From: JASHVB01 sp963762885
Lineage (GTDB): Bacteria; Pseudomonadota; Alphaproteobacteria; Acetobacterales; Acetobacteraceae
Direction: 5' to 3'
DNA: 64,000 bases
Assembly: GCA_963762885.1 (NCBI GenBank)
Contig: CAVXNH010000123.1
Coordinates: 1 to 64,000 of the forward strand
The translations under genes and the position numbers were made by a program. Positions 38,934 to 46,759 of the stretch are shown here, in pieces. The notes beneath the pieces were generated by a model that worked only from the letters and a program-made list of their open reading frames with translations, did not search any database and was not told the DNA's origin. Position 1 is the first letter of the stretch, and each line of letters begins with the position of its first letter.

Positions 38934-40238
38934 ATGCTCGAACGCGTCGACGCGGCTTTTGTCTTTGGCAGCCTCGGGAACCTGTCTGAAGCATTGGGCG
39001 ACGGCTGGTCCGTCGAGGATAACTACGCCTGGGCCATCGGCGCCGAAAGCCGGTTGAACCTGCCGCTGCCGGGCAATGCAACGCACTACGCGTTGCACAT
39101 CACCCTGCAGCCGCTGGTGCAGCCGGCCATTCTGGAGGCCCAGCGCCTCCGCATCGAAAGCCCGGCGGGCGTGCTCGCCAGCTTCAGCATCGATCGGCGG
39201 ACCACCATCGAGCTCGACCTGCCGATTGAGCAAACCCGGAACCAGCGCCGGCTCGAACTCATCCTGTATCACCCGGACGCAGCGCGGCCCAGTGAGATCC
39301 GCAAGTCCGACGACCGGCGTTTGCTCAGCCTCTGCTTCATGTCCGCGGTGCTGTCGCGGCAGTCCGACACATCGTCGGCGGATACCCCGCCGCAGTGCCG
39401 CATTGTCGTTGCCGGCGGTCCGCTGGCGCGCGAGGTGTCCGAGGCGATCGCCGCGCTGCCGGTCCTCCGCAACCGCGTTGCCTGCCACTACGTCAATACC
39501 GACCGGGGGCCTGACGCTGTTCCGCCGCCGGAAGACGCGTTGCGATCGGCCGCGCTCTGCTGGGAGGAATCCGGCGGCAACCAGGACAGCGCGTGGCCCG
39601 AATGGCGCCGCATGCTGCCCGCCGATTGCACGGTCCGGCGCTTCGCGTCGCCGCGGATCACCGCCCTGTGGCCGTTCCAGGGGCCTGATCCACGCCGCGT
39701 GCCGGAGGCCGTGCTGTATCCCACCGGCCGCTATCCGTTCGGCGATCGCATCGCCTGCCGCCTGGCGTACTTGCAACTGCCCGACGACGTCATGCTGCTG
39801 TTGTACCAAAGCATGACCGAGACGGAGATGCCCGATCTCGAGGCGCTGCTGGACGTCGATCGCGCGTCCTGGCGGCACTTGGACGCGACCCATGACGTGC
39901 AGCTCGCCGACTTCATCGTCGAGAACCTGCGTCGCTACCGCCTGTTCTTTGCCCCGACGATTCCGACCGGCGAGATCCTGCGCCACGTGGTGCTGCAACT
40001 CGTCGCCGGCTCCCCGGTCGAGGCACTGTGCGAACCGGCAAAGCTGCGGCGCGATCTGGACTTTCTGCTGACGGGTTATATCGGCCGGTGCGAGGAACTG
40101 CCGATCGATCCGCGGGTCGCGCGGCGGCTCGGCCTGGCGTGGTGGGACCCCGGCATGCGCTACCGCTGGCACAGCAATCGCTGGACCTTCGAAGAATACG
40201 CGCTGCGTTGCATCAAGTGGACGCCATGGCGTCCGTGA
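38934..40238 (+). CDS. two-domain WcbI-like glycan protein
   Basis: 434 residues. Residues about 1-140 look like a beta-sandwich (NLPLPGNATHYALHITLQPL, IDRRTTIELDLPIEQTRNQR). Residues about 150-434 are paralogous to the next gene, for example the LWPF(Q/S)G(P/N)DPR motif, E-M-P-D-L-E and MRYRWHSNRWTFEEYAL near the end. The paralogue is recognised as WcbI-like, so this one probably has a related, CoA- or acyl-binding role in surface polysaccharide modification. It lacks the clear N-C-Q motif. Its end overlaps the next start by 13 bp. Confidence 0.65.
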   Translation: MLERVDAAFVFGSLGNLSEALGDGWSVEDNYAWAIGAESRLNLPLPGNATHYALHITLQPLVQPAILEAQRLRIESPAGVLASFSIDRRTTIELDLPIEQTRNQRRLELILYHPDAARPSEIRKSDDRRLLSLCFMSAVLSRQSDTSSADTPPQCRIVVAGGPLAREVSEAIAALPVLRNRVACHYVNTDRGPDAVPPPEDALRSAALCWEESGGNQDSAWPEWRRMLPADCTVRRFASPRITALWPFQGPDPRRVPEAVLYPTGRYPFGDRIACRLAYLQLPDDVMLLLYQSMTETEMPDLEALLDVDRASWRHLDATHDVQLADFIVENLRRYRLFFAPTIPTGEILRHVVLQLVAGSPVEALCEPAKLRRDLDFLLTGYIGRCEELPIDPRVARRLGLAWWDPGMRYRWHSNRWTFEEYALRCIKWTPWRP

Positions 40239-41083
40239 GCAATTCCATCCTGGTCTACGCCAATTGCCAGGGCGACGAACTGGTCCGCACCTGCCGGTTC
40301 ATGCCGAGCCTGCACGGCCGCATCGGATTCAAATGGATCCCGCTGCACCTGGTGACGCCGGGGGATTGGGGCACGAGTTACGGCCCCGATTTCATGGCCG
40401 GCGTCGCGGCGGTATGGGAACAGGTGGAAACCGGATCGCCGTCGCCGCATCGCCAGGAACTACATCGGCGGCTGCCCTCTGACTGCCAGGTGCTGCGCTT
40501 TCCGCCGTACAACGCGCTCTGCCTTTGGCCGTTTTCCGGCAACGATCCGCGGCTTGCCGCCGATCCGGCGCGGTATCCCTGGTCGGATTCGATCGCCGCC
40601 TCGCTGGCGACCGAAAATCTCTCGGACGACGCATTGTTCGACCGCTACATGGAGATCACCGCGCAGCGGATGCCGGACCTCGAGCGCCGGTTACGGCTGG
40701 ATGTCGGGCGCTGGCGCACGGCCGACGCGATCTCCGACATTCAGGCTGCCGGCTGGGTCGAACAGAACTTCCGCGACATCAAGCTGTTCCACACCGCCGG
40801 TCATCTGACCGCCGCGCCGATCGCCTTCATGCTGCGGCAACTCCTGGAGCGCACGCAGATCGTGCCCCGCGGCGACCTGACGCGCATGCGCGGCGAGATC
40901 GATACGCTGCTGCGGCATCACGAGGGGCAGGATTTCGAGAGCGTGCCGATCCATCCGCTGGTGGCGGAGCGCCTGCGCCTGAAGTTCTTCGACCCGAATG
41001 CGCGCTACCGCTGGCACGCACATGAGTGGACCTTCCGCGAGTACATCCTGCACTACGCGCGTTGGTCGCCGTATCTCGGCTGA
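40226..41083 (+). CDS. WcbI-like polysaccharide biosynthesis protein
   Basis: 285 residues beginning MASVSNSILVYANCQGDELV. The Asn-Cys-Gln motif near residue 14 and the LWPFSGNDPR block fit the WcbI family, whose founder is a CoA-binding capsule-synthesis protein. The C-terminus YRWHAHEWTFREYILHYARW matches the upstream paralogue. Start ATG 40226 lies inside the end of the previous gene. An acyl carrier protein gene follows 69 bp later, so the group may transfer an acyl group to a glycan; that job is inference. Confidence 0.7.
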   Translation: MASVSNSILVYANCQGDELVRTCRFMPSLHGRIGFKWIPLHLVTPGDWGTSYGPDFMAGVAAVWEQVETGSPSPHRQELHRRLPSDCQVLRFPPYNALCLWPFSGNDPRLAADPARYPWSDSIAASLATENLSDDALFDRYMEITAQRMPDLERRLRLDVGRWRTADAISDIQAAGWVEQNFRDIKLFHTAGHLTAAPIAFMLRQLLERTQIVPRGDLTRMRGEIDTLLRHHEGQDFESVPIHPLVAERLRLKFFDPNARYRWHAHEWTFREYILHYARWSPYLG

Positions 41084-41152
41084 TGCCGTTGGGGCGCGAG
41101 CGCCGATGCGACCGGCAACCGCCATGGTTGCCGGGCTGACCAGGAGACGACG

Positions 41153-41386
41153 ATGGCATCGATGGCCTTGCTGGAGTTGATCGCCGGAACGCTGGGCGTG
41201 CCTCCGGAGACCATCACCGAGGCATCCGACATGACCAACACCCGCAAATGGGACAGCCTTCGGCACGTCATGCTGATGACCGAGTTGGAAACCAGCTACG
41301 GCATCGAACTCAGCGACCAGGAAATGATCGAGGCGGTGTCGGTCGCCAAAATACGCGCGCTGTTGCAGCAGCGGGGTGTCGCTTAA
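41153..41386 (+). CDS. acyl carrier protein
   Basis: 77 residues with the phosphopantetheine site NTRKWDSLRHVMLMTELET (Ser in DSL) and the typical fourth-helix segment LSDQEMIEAVSVAKIRALLQ. It is not the housekeeping fatty-acid ACP, which normally sits with fabF/fabD. ATG 41153 is preceded by AGGAGA. It is the third gene of the WcbI-like group and probably carries an acyl substrate for surface glycan or small-molecule assembly. Confidence 0.88.
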   Translation: MASMALLELIAGTLGVPPETITEASDMTNTRKWDSLRHVMLMTELETSYGIELSDQEMIEAVSVAKIRALLQQRGVA

Positions 41387-41773
41387 AGCGTTGTCAGGGG
41401 GTAGCCGAAATCAATCGGCGGCGGTGAGGCTCTTATCGGCGTGAAGCCGACCGAAATCGCTCGACGCGACGTGTCCTACCTGGCGGTCTCTGCGTCTTTC
41501 CGGTCGTCACCCATAAATATACCAGACGCGAACTGCTCCTGTGTTCCCAGAGCAAGCACCGACACGGGCGGGCCGTCAGGAACGTCCGGTCGCCGCCGGC
41601 TGGAGCCTGGCAGCGACCGCCTGACCCGGCGGTATGCGTGACGGGATTGGGTCCCGCGCGGGTCAAATGTTTCGCGGGTTGGCGCTAATCCCCCTGTACC
41701 TACTAACGGGGCAAATTCTCGCGTGCTGCGGTGATTTCGAGAATTCGCGTGGCGGCCGGAGCGGCTGGCGCCA

Positions 41774-41956
41774 AAGCAAGCTTCAACGCAAATGAACGCA
41801 AATGGACGTAGATGAACGCGAATGGGACTGGGGCGCCGCGGCGGCGCGGCACGGTGCGAACGGCCGCGCGATATCGATCGTGCATGGTCGTGACAGACAC
41901 GGACATATTCGCGTTTATCTGGACTTATTGGCGTTCATTTGCGTTGAAACTTGCTT
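41774..41956. repeat. long inverted repeat of ATGAACGC-type sequence
   Basis: Left arm 41774-41820 and right arm 41910-41956 are 47-bp complements with about 9 mismatches; the outer ends read AAGCAAGCTTCAACGC and AAGCAAGTTTCAACGC when oriented alike. The arms repeat the words AAATGAACGC and AACGCG. They enclose 89 bp. It lies in the 945-bp gap 41387-42331, which shows no gene. Confidence 0.8.
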
Positions 41957-42200
41957 GCTTCGAGGCGCGGCGCACGATTGCGGCGGTGCGAGGCGCAGCG
42001 CGCCACAAGCGTGAGCGCGATGACGGCCGGTTATGCGCGACATCTTTGGTTGCGGCCAACGGCTGCGCTGTGGTTGCCGGGAACTGAATCGGCTTGGGTT
42101 GCGAGCCGTCACCGCTGCCGCCAGGACGCGATTATTTACAGTACATCATATGAATTTTGCCTGCCCCGCACAAGTCATTGAAAGCAAACACCGAAAATCG

Positions 42201-42216
42201 TGGCGCGCAAATTGCT
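42201..42216 (+). promoter_or_regulatory. candidate sigma-54 promoter of PEP-CTERM gene
   Basis: TGGCGCGCAAATTGCT fits the -24/-12 consensus (GG and GC exactly 12 bases apart, TGGC-x8-TTGC-like). It lies about 116 bp before the ATG. PEP-CTERM genes are often under PrsK/PrsR and sigma-54 control, which makes this plausible. No PrsR binding site was identified. Confidence 0.55.
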
Positions 42217-42331
42217 TGCACGTGGTGGGCTTTAGCAGCAACAGCAACCGAGCCAAACGGCTGCGTGCTGCAATGATCGGGCCGCCTGAAGTACTTGCTC
42301 CTGGTACCCCTACGACTCTGGAGGGATCACA

Positions 42332-43087
42332 ATGCCGTCGCGCCACTTCGGTTTGGCTGCCGCAGCCAGCCTTGTCCTCGTCGCGGGCCACGCCATGGCC
42401 GATCCGATGGCCTATATGGCCGTCAAGGGCGGCGGCTTCGGGACGATTGACCTGGCCACCGGGGTCTACACCGAGTCCGGCAACTCCGGTCAACAGCTTG
42501 CCGGCCTCGGGAATTACAACGGGACGCTCTACGGCACATCCGTCTCGGGCGGGACGCTCTACATCGTCAACCCGACGAACGGCAGCGTGACGTCAGTGGG
42601 AAGTTCATCGCTGACCTACGAAGATTTCGGTTCGACGACGGGCGGCCTGTATGCGCTGGACTCGAGCTTCAATCTCTACTCGATCAATCCCGTCACCGGT
42701 GCCGCCACTCTGGTCGGGGCGACCGGATTAAGCTCCGTTGTCGTGGAAATGGGCATGTCAGCCAATGCGGCGACGCTATATGTCACCGATAGCGCCGAAC
42801 TGTATACGGTGAGCACCAGCGACGGCTCGGCAACGGCCGTCGGTGGCACCGGTGGTCCCGACTTTGGCGCGCTACTGCAGGAAGGCAGCACCTTGTACGG
42901 TGGTTCGCTTGCGGTGAGCGTGGATACGATCGACCCCGCTACCGGGGCGGCGACGACTGGTCCGGCCCTGACCGGGACGACGAATACCTTTTGGGGGCTT
43001 GCGCCGGACCCAGTGCCGGAACCTACGACGCTCGCCCTTCTTGGCACCGCCGCGCTGGGGCTAGGGTTCCTGCGCCGGCGTCCCTGA
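42332..43087 (+). CDS. PEP-CTERM sorting domain protein
   Basis: 251-residue secreted protein. The signal peptide is MPSRHFGLAAAASLVLVAGHAMA. The middle consists of beta-propeller-like repeats (ATGVYTESG, GGTLYIVNPTNGSVTSVG, NLYSINPVTGAATLVGATG, ELYTVSTSDGSATAVGGTGG). The C-terminus VPEPTTLALLGTAALGLGFL plus RRR is a full PEP-CTERM signal, cut and anchored by an exosortase. No exosortase gene is in this window. The start follows GGAGGGATCACA. It is probably a surface or extracellular-matrix protein linked to exopolysaccharide. Confidence 0.92.
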   Translation: MPSRHFGLAAAASLVLVAGHAMADPMAYMAVKGGGFGTIDLATGVYTESGNSGQQLAGLGNYNGTLYGTSVSGGTLYIVNPTNGSVTSVGSSSLTYEDFGSTTGGLYALDSSFNLYSINPVTGAATLVGATGLSSVVVEMGMSANAATLYVTDSAELYTVSTSDGSATAVGGTGGPDFGALLQEGSTLYGGSLAVSVDTIDPATGAATTGPALTGTTNTFWGLAPDPVPEPTTLALLGTAALGLGFLRRRP

Positions 43088-43178
43088 CGCCGCCAAACAT
43101 CTGACCTCTCCACATGTTTTCGGTCTCGTACCTGGCGCCTTGAAGGTCGACGGACCCGCACCGCCCGCCGGGCGAACC

Positions 43179-44324
43179 TCAGTGACCAGCCTCTTGCGCC
43201 AGGGCCTCGTCGCATGCCGCCCGCGCCTCGGCATCGCTTGGGAAATCGCGCAGCCGCTCGTATTCGTCGAGCAGGAAGGCCGGGTCGATGGCGGCAACCG
43301 CGCCGCCGCGTAAGGCGGCAATCCAGGGTTCGCCGACACGCGACCGGTCGCGGAACACCAACCCCAGCCCGCCAGTCCGCTCCTGCGCGTCCGGGCCGGC
43401 CGCGACCCATCCAGGCGCTACCTCCGCCGGCTTTGGCAGCGGCACCGTCACCCGTGCTCCGGCTCGGGCAACCGGCGGCGGCACCGGGGGAGCGCCCTCT
43501 GCCGTGGCCGGTTCGGGTGCGCCCTGATCGGGGCGGAGCGCTTCCACGACCGCGGCGGCGAACGGCTGGATCGCGGCGTCCTTAACGTTGCATATATCGG
43601 CCAGGTGCTCGAACAACCCCGCTTCGTCCGTCATCGCCGCGGGATCCGCCGAGGCCATGTTGCGCTGGAGCTTCGCCAACCAGTCCTGCCGCGACTTCGT
43701 GTAGTAGTGGTTGATCACCAGTCTTTCGTAACACGGCCGCGCCTGGATCGCGCTGTTCGGCACGGCCTGCGCCGCGGTGTTGAGCACGGCCCCGGCGACC
43801 TCGAACTCGTGCGGGTTCTTGCCCACGTCCAGCAACTGGCTGCCGCGTACGATCGGCCTGACATGGCGGTTGCCCAGGTATGTGTCGGGCGCCCGCCGGT
43901 CATAGGTCTCGATCACCAGGCCCGGCGCGTGTTCTTGCCGTCCCCCTGGCCCGAACACCCGCCGATGCACCAGCACCGCTGCAGCCTGGCTCAGCCGTCC
44001 CAGCGTTTCCAGCACCGAGCTACCGTCCAGCGGCAGCAGGAATTCGTCCACGTCGAGGAACGCCACCCACTCGAAGCCAAGCGCGAATTTGTCGATGAAA
44101 TGCCGGTACGCCGCGGTCCGTGCCGGAAGCTGCGGCCAGGCGATCAGCGTCACATGCTGTGCCAGCCGCGAGTTCTGGATCGCCCGCGCCGGATCGTCCT
44201 TGCTGCCCGTGTCGTACAGCACGAAATGCTCGACCCCGATCAGACGGTGGTAGGCCAGCCACTCCGGCAGATAGCGTGCCTCGTTCTCGAACACGGCGCA
44301 GATGGCCAGTGGTTTCGTTTCCAT
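43179..44324 (-). CDS. GT92-like glycosyltransferase
   Basis: 381 residues. The N-terminal 230 form a family 92 / DUF23-type glycosyltransferase: AVFENEARYLPEWLAYHRLI, GVEHFVLYDTGSKDDP, and the metal-binding FEWVAFLDVDEFLLPL (DxD), plus INHYYTKSRQDWLAKLQRNM. The C-terminal 140 residues are Pro/Ala-rich and end in a short segment (FLLDEYERLRDFPSDAEARA) of unknown role. It starts 13 bp after the hldE stop, so the two are co-transcribed. Likely decorates a surface glycan; acceptor unknown. Confidence 0.85.
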   Translation of the reverse strand: METKPLAICAVFENEARYLPEWLAYHRLIGVEHFVLYDTGSKDDPARAIQNSRLAQHVTLIAWPQLPARTAAYRHFIDKFALGFEWVAFLDVDEFLLPLDGSSVLETLGRLSQAAAVLVHRRVFGPGGRQEHAPGLVIETYDRRAPDTYLGNRHVRPIVRGSQLLDVGKNPHEFEVAGAVLNTAAQAVPNSAIQARPCYERLVINHYYTKSRQDWLAKLQRNMASADPAAMTDEAGLFEHLADICNVKDAAIQPFAAAVVEALRPDQGAPEPATAEGAPPVPPPVARAGARVTVPLPKPAEVAPGWVAAGPDAQERTGGLGLVFRDRSRVGEPWIAALRGGAVAAIDPAFLLDEYERLRDFPSDAEARAACDEALAQEAGH

Positions 44325-44337
44325 GGGGAACTGCGCG

Positions 44338-45858
44338 TCAGGCGGCCGGGTCGGCCAGCGCCGGCGCGGTCATCCGCCGGATCGTCCCGGTCGTGCTGTG
44401 ACCCTCCTGGAGGTTGACCAGCAGCACGCGGCCGCCCCAGCCGCGCACCAGGTCGCCGCCGACCACTTGCTCCACCGTATAGTCGGCGCCTTTCACCAGC
44501 ACGTCCGGGCGCAGCGCCCTGATCAGCTCCAGCGGCGTTTCCTGGTCGAACAGCACCACCAGATCGACCGGCGCCAGCGAGGCCATCACCGTGGCCCGCG
44601 CGGTTTCGCTCTGCACCGGGCGGCTCGGCCCCTTCAGCCGCTTCACCGACGCGTCGGTGTTCAGCGCCACGATCAGCCGGTCGCAGGCGGCACGCGCCTC
44701 CGTCAGCAGGCGAATATGGCCGGGATGGATCAGGTCGAAGCAGCCGTTGGCGAAGCCGATGCGCAATCCGTTCGCCCGCCACGACGCGACCCGCACCGCC
44801 GCCTGTTCCGCGGTCGCCACTTTGCGGTCGGTCGCCACCAGGTCTTCCAGGTGCAGCGCGCCGAGCAATTCCTGCGCGCTGACGGTCGCCGTGCCCTGCT
44901 TGCCGACCGAAATGCCGGCGGTCAGGTTGGCGAGCATCGCCGCGTCGGGCAGCGACGCCCCGGCACCCAACGCCACCGCCAGCGCCGCGACCAGCGTGTC
45001 GCCCGCGCCGGAGACGTCGGCCACCTCGCGCGCCCGCGCCGGCAGGTGCAGCGCAGGGAGGCCACGGCGCACCAAGGTCAGGCCCCTGGCCGAGCGCGTC
45101 ACCAGCACCGCCTCGCCGCCGGTGGCATCCAGCGCGGCGCGCCCGGCCCGATCGGCCTCCGCGTCGTGCTCGGCGTCGATGCGCGTGGCCAGCCGCACTT
45201 CATGCTCGTTCGGCGTCAGGATGGCGGCGCCGCGATACGCAGCGAAATCGGGGCGTTTCGGATCGGCGACCACCAGGCAGTCCCGCGCCTCGGCGCGCGC
45301 CAGCACGGCCGCCAGCACCGGGTCGCACAGCATGCCCTTGGCGTAATCCGACAGCACCACGACATCGGCCCAGTCCAAAGCGGCCTCGAACCGCGCCAGC
45401 ACCGCCGCGGCAACCGCCTCGGTCAGCGGCTCGGTGGTTTCCTCGTCGAGCCGCAGAAGCTGATGCGATCCCGCCATGAACCGGGTCTTGGCCGTGGTTG
45501 GACGGCCGGCAGCGACCACAAGCTGGCAGGCGATGCCGTCGGATGCCTCCACCAGGCGCGCCATCTCGGCGCCGGCCGCATCGTCGCCGACGACGCCGAT
45601 CAGCATTGTCCTGCCGCCCAGCGTGGCGATGTTCAGGGCGACGTTCGCCGCGCCGCCCAGCGTGCTGCGATTGCCGGTGGGACGCAGCACCGGGATCGGC
45701 GCCTCCGGAGACAGCCGATGTGCGTTGCCGGTCACATAACGGTCAAGAATCGTATCGCCCAGCACGACGACGCGGGCATTGGCGAAATGCCGGACATGGT
45801 CGGCCAGTTCGATATCGTTCGCGGCGTGACCAGAGGCGGCCGCCAGATTCGCTTTCAT
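44338..45858 (-). CDS. hldE: bifunctional heptose kinase/adenylyltransferase
   Basis: Makes ADP-heptose for the LPS inner core. The N-terminal PfkB-type kinase domain shows VVLGDTILDRYVTGNAHRLS and EAPIPVLR, then DVSGAGDTLVAALAVAL (catalytic GAGD). The C-terminal cytidylyltransferase-fold domain shows RIGFANGCFDLIHPGHIRLL. The length of 506 residues matches full HldE. ATG 45858 is chosen (GTAGGA upstream); ATG 45867 two codons earlier is also possible. The GT9 domain encoded by the giant gene nearby would use its product. Confidence 0.95.
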   Translation of the reverse strand: MKANLAAASGHAANDIELADHVRHFANARVVVLGDTILDRYVTGNAHRLSPEAPIPVLRPTGNRSTLGGAANVALNIATLGGRTMLIGVVGDDAAGAEMARLVEASDGIACQLVVAAGRPTTAKTRFMAGSHQLLRLDEETTEPLTEAVAAAVLARFEAALDWADVVVLSDYAKGMLCDPVLAAVLARAEARDCLVVADPKRPDFAAYRGAAILTPNEHEVRLATRIDAEHDAEADRAGRAALDATGGEAVLVTRSARGLTLVRRGLPALHLPARAREVADVSGAGDTLVAALAVALGAGASLPDAAMLANLTAGISVGKQGTATVSAQELLGALHLEDLVATDRKVATAEQAAVRVASWRANGLRIGFANGCFDLIHPGHIRLLTEARAACDRLIVALNTDASVKRLKGPSRPVQSETARATVMASLAPVDLVVLFDQETPLELIRALRPDVLVKGADYTVEQVVGGDLVRGWGGRVLLVNLQEGHSTTGTIRRMTAPALADPAA

Positions 45859-46197
45859 ACGAAACATCCTACGCAGGTATGCACGCGTACAACGCACGGC
45901 CTGCGTCTTTCAGTCCGGTGAGCACAGTGTCAGTGCAGCTACAGATAGCACAGACCCGCGGCGGCACGCCAAGCTTCATCGGCATGAGCTTGACGCATGC
46001 GGCGAAGCCGGTTCCAAATACCCTCCGATGCTCTCGTGGCCGGCGGTCAGCCGTGCTGGCCCAGGCCAGGCAGGGCGGTGGTAAAGGGTGGCCAAAAAGG
46101 GCGTTTTCCTGTTCCATTGCTGGCATCGTACGGCTATTGATCGGTGCCATTGGTCCACCCGATCGCAGGTAGGTTGCCGCGCCATGCAGGAGGCTTC

Positions 46198-46593
46198 GTG
46201 AGATACGTACCGCCATTTGATCTGATTCGTCGTTCGGTCGAAATCTCCACGGTCAAGGGTGAACTCCGCGTCAACGTGTCGTACGAGGAATTTATCCGCA
46301 TCCTCAAAATGATGATCTCCGGAGTCGAGGTGAGCGAGGAGTGGTATGCCAAGGTGTACGAGGATATTGGCAAGGCGATCCAGGAAGGCGTAGTGAAGTC
46401 GGCCCAGCAACACTTTGTCGACGACGGTTATTTCGAGGGCCGCCTGCCGTTTCCGATGCGGGTGGACGAAAAATGGTACCTGCAGCAGAATCCGGATGTG
46501 GCCGAAAGCGTGCGGCGCGGCGCGTTGCCATCCGGACAGGCGCATTTCGACGAGGACGGATACCGCGAAGGTCGGCTACCGTTCGGTATGTAG
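46198..46593 (+). CDS. small protein with NPDVAxxVxxG...EGR repeats
   Basis: 131 residues, GTG start after AGGAGG. It has two copies of a module: WYAKVYEDIGKAIQEGVVKS with AQQHFVDDGYFEGRLPF, and WYLQQNPDVAESVRRGALPS with GQAHFDEDGYREGRLPF. This Tyr-Pro-Asp-Val / His-Phe...Glu-Gly-Arg module is found beside or inside glycosyltransferases of alphaproteobacteria; its biochemical role is unknown. It lies upstream of the giant glycosyltransferase gene and probably belongs to the same surface-glycan unit. Confidence 0.72.
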   Translation: MRYVPPFDLIRRSVEISTVKGELRVNVSYEEFIRILKMMISGVEVSEEWYAKVYEDIGKAIQEGVVKSAQQHFVDDGYFEGRLPFPMRVDEKWYLQQNPDVAESVRRGALPSGQAHFDEDGYREGRLPFGM

Positions 46594-46759
46594 CCAATCG
46601 AATTCGTGCCACCCGGCTGTTCCGCCGAACCGGCATTGCGCGACCGACGGTTTCGCGCAGTCCTGCCCGCGCCTGCATTGCAGCTCGGACAGCGGCGATA
46701 GGGTCGAAAAGACCCGGTATTAAACTGGATTGCGGGGCCATGGCGGGAAACCGAAGCCG

